DNA of 24,891 nucleotides from Lojkania enalia (taxonomy: Eukaryota > Ascomycota > Dothideomycetes > Pleosporales): positions 1 through 24,891 of the forward strand of contig ML986915.1 in assembly GCA_010094045.1 (NCBI GenBank). The letters run 5' to 3'. Of this stretch, positions 20,201 through 24,891 are shown piece after piece (position 1 is the stretch's first letter; each line of letters begins with the position of its first letter). Made by a program: the position numbers and the translations under genes. A model generated the notes under the pieces. The model was not told the DNA's origin, did not search any database, and was given only the letters and a program-made list of their open reading frames with translations.

Positions 20201-21335
20201 CTTAACGTTCTACTTATATAATAGGCTATAACTATTAGGAAGAGGTTCTATAAGAATAATCTTATAATTATAAGAGTGGTATTCTAGTAATTAATAAGCT
20301 ATAGTTTTACTAAATATATCCTAATACTTATAGTATTCGGATAGTAATTAGAGATTTACTAGTCCTTTTTTTTCAGCCTTATTTTCTAGCTCTAGAGCTT
20401 ATTTATCTTTAATTAGCTACTTAATTTCGTATAGAGACGTAGAGAAAAACTCGTTCTCTTTCCTCTTTATATTAAAGTAGAAAGTATTAGCTGTAATAAG
20501 AGCGATAATAGGAGAACGGATTTTCTTTGGATCGGATTTAGACTTTATTATATACGAGCGTATAGAAGCTCTAAGCTTATTTAGACTGTAGGCTATAAAA
20601 GATTAATATAGTTTTAGCAGTCTTAATAGACCCTTAATATAATAAATAGTTAGACTATAGGACTACTAATACTAGTTCTTTTCCTATAGAGTATCGCGTT
20701 GCTAGATATCTAGTTCTACCTTTTTATTATATACTAGCTGAGTTAATTATATAAGAAGAGGAGGTAATAGATTATAAATAGCAGGATACTTAGAGGGCTA
20801 TATAATCCGATTCTTATCTATATCTAGCTAGAGTTGAAAGCAACGTAACTATTTAATACTAATAATATAATCCTAAGTACTTAGGTCTATAATAATAAAT
20901 AGGTAGTTTTAGATAGTTCTTCTATTAATTTGTAGGTATAAGTAGATATACTAATTAACTAGGGTTTAGATTTAGTTCTAAAAACCTTTAATAGTAATTT
21001 TAAAGGGTAAGTACTATATTAATATATATAGAGCTTAGAAGAGCAATCTAACTACTATAGAATTAAAAAATAGAAAGCCTTAGATACTAGTATTAATAAA
21101 GACGTTTAGTTATATACTAACGTCTTTTAAATATAGAATAGTAGAGATTTAAAAGTACTTTCCTCTAAATAAATATAATAAATCGATATTTAATAAGTTA
21201 TATCTATTTAAGTCTAGAATAGAGAGTTTTCTTAGGCGTCTCTATTTCCTACCTAAGAACTATCTAGGTAGTACTTATTTACGTCTAGAAACTCTTCTTC
21301 TTTAATTTTCTCTTATTTAACCTCTATCTCTTATA
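17217..21335 (-). pseudogene. Gypsy-B Pol polyprotein (PR-RT-RNase H-INT-chromodomain), degraded
   Basis: On the minus strand, one frame (for example codons starting 19966, 19780, 18238 and 17521) carries the full gypsy order. Upstream of RT is a poorly conserved protease/linker (about 20300-21330). RT: FTKFNIRAAFNKIRI, with Asn for the motif-A Asp (19964-19966), and YLNN at 19769-19780 in place of YLDD. YIKKVLKRL, DIKKSEFYITRTKYLSYIL and VKSFLGF follow. RNase H: IYNKELFVIVTTF near 19200. Integrase: VINRLSK (first Asp now Asn, about 18340), IILD with Asp 18236-18238 retained, and NRxIEIIN with Glu 18128-18130 retained, 36 codons apart. Chromodomain: EVKEILASKLYYKIPKYRIK and EYNSNL near 17440-17525, followed by LYKLKAFYNKYLNRL. 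No indel was needed between RT and chromodomain. Confidence 0.92.
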
Positions 21336-21417
21336 TTTTAAGGACTGTATATTTATTTATAAAGTATTCTAGTTTACTATAATTATAGTAATTACCTAGA
21401 GTTATATATCTTTTAGG
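21336..21417 (-). pseudogene. Gypsy-B Gag, 3' part with zinc knuckle
   Basis: The minus strand at about 21345-21395 reads YYNYSKLEYFINKY, the CYNCGKxGHFxxxC zinc knuckle of gypsy Gag proteins, with all Cys and the His converted to Tyr. The frame is interrupted about 20 bases upstream of the knuckle by Pogo-C and resumes at 23305. Confidence 0.82.
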
Positions 21418-21419
21418 TA
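21418..21419. repeat. TA target-site duplication of Pogo-C, left copy
   Basis: TA flanks the left inverted repeat and is matched by TA at 23303-23304. Confidence 0.8.
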
Positions 21420-21470
21420 ATATAATAATGTAGCGAGTAGCGCGACGTAATAAGCGGCGCACTCTATTAC
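21420..21470. repeat. Pogo-C left terminal inverted repeat (51 bp)
   Basis: It pairs with the reverse complement of 23252-23302 with 6 mismatches, all transitions. The 19-base core TAGCGAGTAGCGCGACGTA is identical in both arms and CpG-rich, which explains its resistance to RIP. Confidence 0.92.
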
Positions 21471-21569
21471 TAAAACTTAGTATACTACCCTACTATTATA
21501 ATACAATTATTATAACAGCCTTAAATTACCTTAAAAGAGGCCTAAATATAGCTTGCGAAATCCGCTATT

Positions 21570-23200
21570 AATTAAGATTAAATTTAAAGCATACGACGTA
21601 CTATAATAATATTTAACGCGTCGGAGATAATATTATAATACTAATATGCTGGAATTAAAGTAAGACGCGATTATACAGCTAATTTAAGGCTGTTAACTAA
21701 TCTAGAGAAGAGAGTACTTACTAATCGTATTCTTAACCTAGATCTCCGAGGATAGCCTCTAAACTACTATCGTGTTACAGATATAGCTAATTTAATCCTA
21801 TATAGACGCGGTAGATATAATATTAGTTAAGACTGGCCTAGAAACTTTATATAATACTATCCTAAGTTTAAGGTACGCCTAAATCGTCTATACAACTATT
21901 AGAGAGTCTAGTAAAAGAAACTAAAGGTAATAACTAAGTTCTTTAAGCTTATAGCGAAGATTAAAGCTTAGTATAAGATTAATAATAATAATATATATAA
22001 TTTTAATAAAATAGGCTTTATAATAGACTAAATTAGATATACTCTAGTTGTTATAGGTATAGATAAGTAAAGAGGCATAAAGACGTTTAAACTAGGTAAT
22101 TAAGAGTAGATTACAACTATCTAATATATTAGCGCTCTTAGATATATACTACCACCTTATATTATCTTTAAAGCGATCTAGTACCTTACTAGATAGTATA
22201 AAGGGAAGGATTTACCTAAAGGATAGCTAATTAGTATTAGTATTAACGGATGGATTACTAATACTATCGCTCTCGACTAGATTAAGCATTTTAAGAAGTA
22301 TACACTGCCTCGTATAAAGGGCGTCTATTAGATACTGATTATAGATGGTTATAGCAGCTATGATACGCCTGAATTTAATAATTATTGTAAACTATATAAG
22401 ATTATTACTATCTATATACCTGCGTACTTATTTTATCTACTTTAGCTACTTAATATAGGCTGTTTTAGGCCCTTAAAGAAGGCCTATAGCTAGTAGGTTA
22501 AGAAGCTAATATGTAATCGTATCTGCTATATTTTAAAACTTAAGTTTATCCCTATATTCCGCAAGGCTTATTAGATAGTTATAATATTAGATAATGCTAA
22601 AGAAGGCTTTAGAGGGACTAGATTAGTCCCTTTTAGACTAGATCGGGTTATTTTAAAGCTTAATATTTGATTAGAGATACTACCACCTTAGACTACTATT
22701 ATATCTACTATCACGACGCCTTAGATCGCGAAAACGTCTATAAAGCAAGATAAATTTATATTTCAAATAATACTTATAACTAATCGAATTATAAATTATT
22801 AAAATTTAAGTCTAACACCTATTATAGAGGTTGTATACCAGATTTAGAAGGGTATATTTATTCTTACAACTAAGCTGGCAATGCTTTAAACTAAGAATAA
22901 AATACTATAAGAGGTAAATAAGGTAATAAGTAAGTAAAAATAGCGTACGAAACAGCAGATTTAGAGATAAAGTATCCTAATAAGATCTGAGGCAGGAGAT
23001 CTAATTAAATAGATTAATTTAACTACCTAAATTAGGTAAGAGACTACTATATTACGGTCGTATTATAGGACCGAGAATTAACTACAGTAATACTATAGAC
23101 GCTGTAAGCAGCTAAAATATTAAATTAAGACGTGTTTAATACGATTATCTAAGTTAGATAGTAATAGTAATTATATTACTATATTATCTAATTAATTAAT
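21570..23200 (+). pseudogene. Pogo-C transposase, degraded but indel-free
   Basis: From about 21660 the frame (codon starts divisible by 3) reads DYTANLRLLTNLEKRVLTNR, then ILNLDLRG, the CENP-B/Tc5-type domain with WPRNFI, and FKLIAKIKA. The DDE_1 domain has YNFNKIGF (22005-22007, Asn for Asp), INGWITN, LIIDGYSS (22344-22346, Asp retained) and LLNIGCF (22452-22454, Asn for Asp). The last two are 36 codons apart. Post-core: FIPIFRKAY, GFRGTRLVPF, LDRVILKLNI. A coiled-coil-like stretch follows (TKLAML, EVNKVISK), then SEAGDLI at about 22985-23005. A C-terminal RRCKQLKYQIKTC near 23100 resembles the CxxC...GHxxxTC knuckle with Cys partly retained. It keeps longer stop-free runs than Pogo-A or Pogo-B. 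Confidence 0.92.
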
Positions 23201-23251
23201 CTAGGCGTTATTAGATAAACTGTCTCTAAGTTACCTATAGGCAAAATTTGG

Positions 23252-23302
23252 GTAGTAGAGTACGCTGCTTGCTACGTCGCGCTACTCGCTATATTATTAT
23301 AT
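23252..23302. repeat. Pogo-C right terminal inverted repeat (51 bp)
   Basis: It is the reverse complement of 21420-21470 with 6 transitions and is followed by TA at 23303-23304. Confidence 0.92.
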
Positions 23303-23304
23303 TA

Positions 23305-24120
23305 TAAGAGTCTTACTAGATTATTAGAGAGTAATTATAGTAGAATAAAGTATTAATACTAGAGTAGATCAGAGCGGTATTAGATTATAGGTTATTTTAG
23401 ATAAACTCTTAAAAGCCTTCTAGTACCGATTTGAATTTATTTTAGCTATAACCTATAGGCTAATAGTTCGTTCTAGAAGGTTAGAAACGCTTCTCTTTTC
23501 TATATTATAGGCTGTTAATTAGGCGACTATAGTATTAAAGAAGTCTTTCTATATAAGCTTAAAGCTAAGGTTTAGTATCTTTAAGCTAGAGAGAATCTTA
23601 TCCTATAGGTAGAAGAACTACTTAGATTAAGATACGGATCCCTTAATAGCTGTACTAATAAAGCGAGCTTTAAAAGTTAGAAACGCTTCTCTCTTATTTA
23701 TCCTTAGGACCTAAAACGCCTATTACGCCTCTATCTCTTTATTACCTATAATAAAATATAATTGTAGAAGCGAAATCATTTCTTTAGTATTTTTAAACCG
23801 ATACTAGTCCGATTTAGCTAGGTATTTTAGCTCTAGATACCCTTTTGCAGTACTAGAGGTATATTCTTATACTAATACTATATATATATACTCTATCTAA
23901 TAGTAATCTATATTAATCTTAAATTAGTCTAAGATTAAAGCTCGCTATTATTTAAATATAAGTTTATTACTATCTATAAGACTTTTAATCTTAGGTATAT
24001 ATTTAGTAAAGTAGGCTTAAGGGGGTTTAGGGGTAGCTAAGAGGTTTCTTACTAGGGGAGTTATAAAAGTTTCTTAGCGTATTATTAGTACTAATTCGGT
24101 GGTTTATAGAGGTTAATTAG
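23305..24120 (-). pseudogene. Gypsy-B Gag, 5' part, degraded
   Basis: On the minus strand, semi-open frames read PSKKPLSYP and RVYIYSISIRIYL in the first half. VSRAKIPS, KYQRNDFASTI and GPKDKxERSVSNF (x = stop) follow. Towards the insertion site come NLLERTISL, VIAKINSNRY and KAFKSLSKITYNLIPL. Position (between the 5' LTR and the zinc knuckle) and a Pro-rich N-terminus followed by a helical region fit a gypsy Gag. No diagnostic capsid motif is preserved, and frame switches may occur. The gene is cut by Pogo-C at 23302 and continues at 21417. Confidence 0.65.
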
Positions 24121-24691
24121 GACTAATAATTTTCTATTATATTAAACGTACGATCTCCTCTTATAAAATTACAATTTATTTCTTAAAGGTTAGTTTACTC
24201 TAATTTTCCTCTAAATTAGATAGATTCTTTACTACTAGCCCTATAAAGAGGGGTCTGCCTATTATAGGGCCCCCTATAAGAAGTAACGGTTGTTCTATAT
24301 GCGTAGATAGAAGCTTACTCTTACTATAACTTACGCGTATATCAATTCTAGTATAAAAATTAGAAGGTAAATTATAGTTAGATATTAGTAGTTACCTCTA
24401 ATTCTAATAGGTTATTAGTAGTTTTTAAGTTTCTACCTAGGCGTACTCTACACGGCTTTTCTAAAGGTAATCCTAATTATAGGGGATAGGAAGTTCTAAA
24501 CCTAAAGGCTTTAGTTAATAGAAAATCTCTAAAATCCTATCTAGATAACTAAATAATTTAATATAATAGTATATAAATATTATAATCTAAACTAAATTAG
24601 ATATATCTTAAATTTAGATATAGTTAAATAAACAATCGATACAATATTATTAAAGAGGCTATTACTAGTAGTATTAAGTTTTTCTATATAA
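24121..24691. other. Gypsy-B 5' leader and possible Gag start, no clear gene
   Basis: This stretch lies between the 5' LTR and the first Gag-like codons on the minus strand. It should contain the primer-binding site next to 24691, where the minus strand reads TTATATAGAAAAACTT. No tRNA match can be made. The half nearer Gag has short semi-open runs (for example YIRTTVTSYRG near 24300) that could be the Gag N-terminus. Confidence 0.4.
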
Positions 24692-24891
24692 TATAAAAGC
24701 GTAGGTAAGATAATAGGTCTAAATATAGTATAAATCTACTTAGAGGTATATAAGAGTATATAGGGGATTAGGGACCTGGGAATTCTATTAACACCTATAG
24801 GCCTTATATAAAAGGATATAGAAAAACTACTAAGCTACTTATAAGGGAGTATACAACTATATACGGATGGGAAAAGGGGTAGAACCGGGGG
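24692..24891 (-). repeat. Gypsy-B 5' LTR (right copy, first 200 of about 263 bp)
   Basis: It matches 15912-16111 base for base in length with 14 differences. It starts TATAAAAGCGTAGG and is cut by the end of the window; about 63 more bases are expected. On its own strand the stretch CTTTTATATAAGG (near 24808-24820) is a possible TATA element of the retrotransposon promoter. Confidence 0.88.

Larger units (their letters stand above)
21420..23302 (+). mobile_element. Pogo-C: complete 1883-bp Fot1/pogo transposon in Gypsy-B gag
   Basis: This element has 51-bp inverted repeats, TA duplications and one transposase pseudogene that stays in a single frame throughout. Its 1883 bp is the normal size of Fot1-like transposons, so no part appears to be missing. 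Its repeats share no evident similarity with those of Pogo-B, so it belongs to another pogo subfamily. It is the innermost layer on this side and retains one of three catalytic aspartates. Confidence 0.95.
15912..24891 (-). mobile_element. Gypsy-B: minus-strand Ty3/gypsy chromovirus-type retrotransposon, right end cut by window
   Basis: It is bounded on the left by a 263-bp LTR (15912-16174). On the right is a copy of the first 200 bp of that LTR (24692-24891), cut by the window end. On the minus strand it holds gag with a zinc knuckle, a protease-linker region, RT, RNase H, integrase and chromodomain, then a 1.1-kb downstream region. If the right LTR is full length, the element would end at 24954. 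It would then be about 7.16 kb after removal of Pogo-C, similar to Gypsy-A. Its pol sequence is recognisably different from Gypsy-A, so it is another family. It is inserted into the 3' part of the Pogo-A transposase gene. Confidence 0.92.

Noticed and set aside
1..24891. CRISPR array, prokaryotic defence island or biosynthetic cluster
   Set aside because: There are no regularly spaced repeats, no bacterial ribosome-binding sites and no intact ORFs. All recognisable proteins are eukaryotic transposon or retrotransposon proteins.

Overview
The window looks like a transposable-element graveyard from a filamentous ascomycete (Pezizomycotina-type) fungus. It shows the signature of repeat-induced point mutation (RIP): TpA is everywhere, CpA and TpG are almost absent over long stretches, CpG still survives, and the recognisable reading frames are broken by TAA/TAG stops rather than by indels. 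I see no host gene, rRNA, CRISPR or intact coding sequence. The species cannot be named from this window.

The layout is a set of nested insertions that can be resolved to the base. (1) The outermost and oldest element, Pogo-A, is a Fot1/pogo-type DNA transposon. Its transposase relic occupies about 290-951 and 14988-15911, and its 3' end lies beyond the window. (2) Pogo-B (952-14985), another pogo element with 46-bp terminal inverted repeats and a TA target duplication, sits inside Pogo-A's transposase gene. (3) Gypsy-A (2053-9132) is a chromodomain-bearing Ty3/gypsy retrotransposon with 213-bp LTRs and the duplication ATTAT. It sits inside Pogo-B. (4) Copia-A (9497-14605) is a minus-strand Ty1/copia retrotransposon with 164-bp LTRs and the duplication GTTAC. 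It is also inside Pogo-B. (5) Gypsy-B (15912 to past 24891) is a minus-strand chromodomain gypsy element inserted in the 3' part of Pogo-A; its 5' LTR is cut by the window end. (6) Pogo-C (21420-23302) is an 1883-bp pogo element with 51-bp inverted repeats, inserted in the gag of Gypsy-B.

Removing each insertion with one copy of its target duplication restores the interrupted transposase frames exactly. Pogo-B becomes about 1835 bp and reads in one frame across both retrotransposon sites, and Pogo-A reads in one frame across Pogo-B. This internal check makes the reconstruction strong.

All elements look dead. Eight of the nine catalytic aspartates of the three pogo transposases, and seven of the nine reverse-transcriptase aspartates, now read asparagine. 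The least mutated layer is Gypsy-A (5 differences between its two 213-bp LTRs, all transitions). The most open point is a minus-strand reading frame in the 3' region of Gypsy-A, with open runs of 85 and 70 codons, next to a GC-rich pocket with a TATA-like box. I found no evidence of a new defence or metabolic system.
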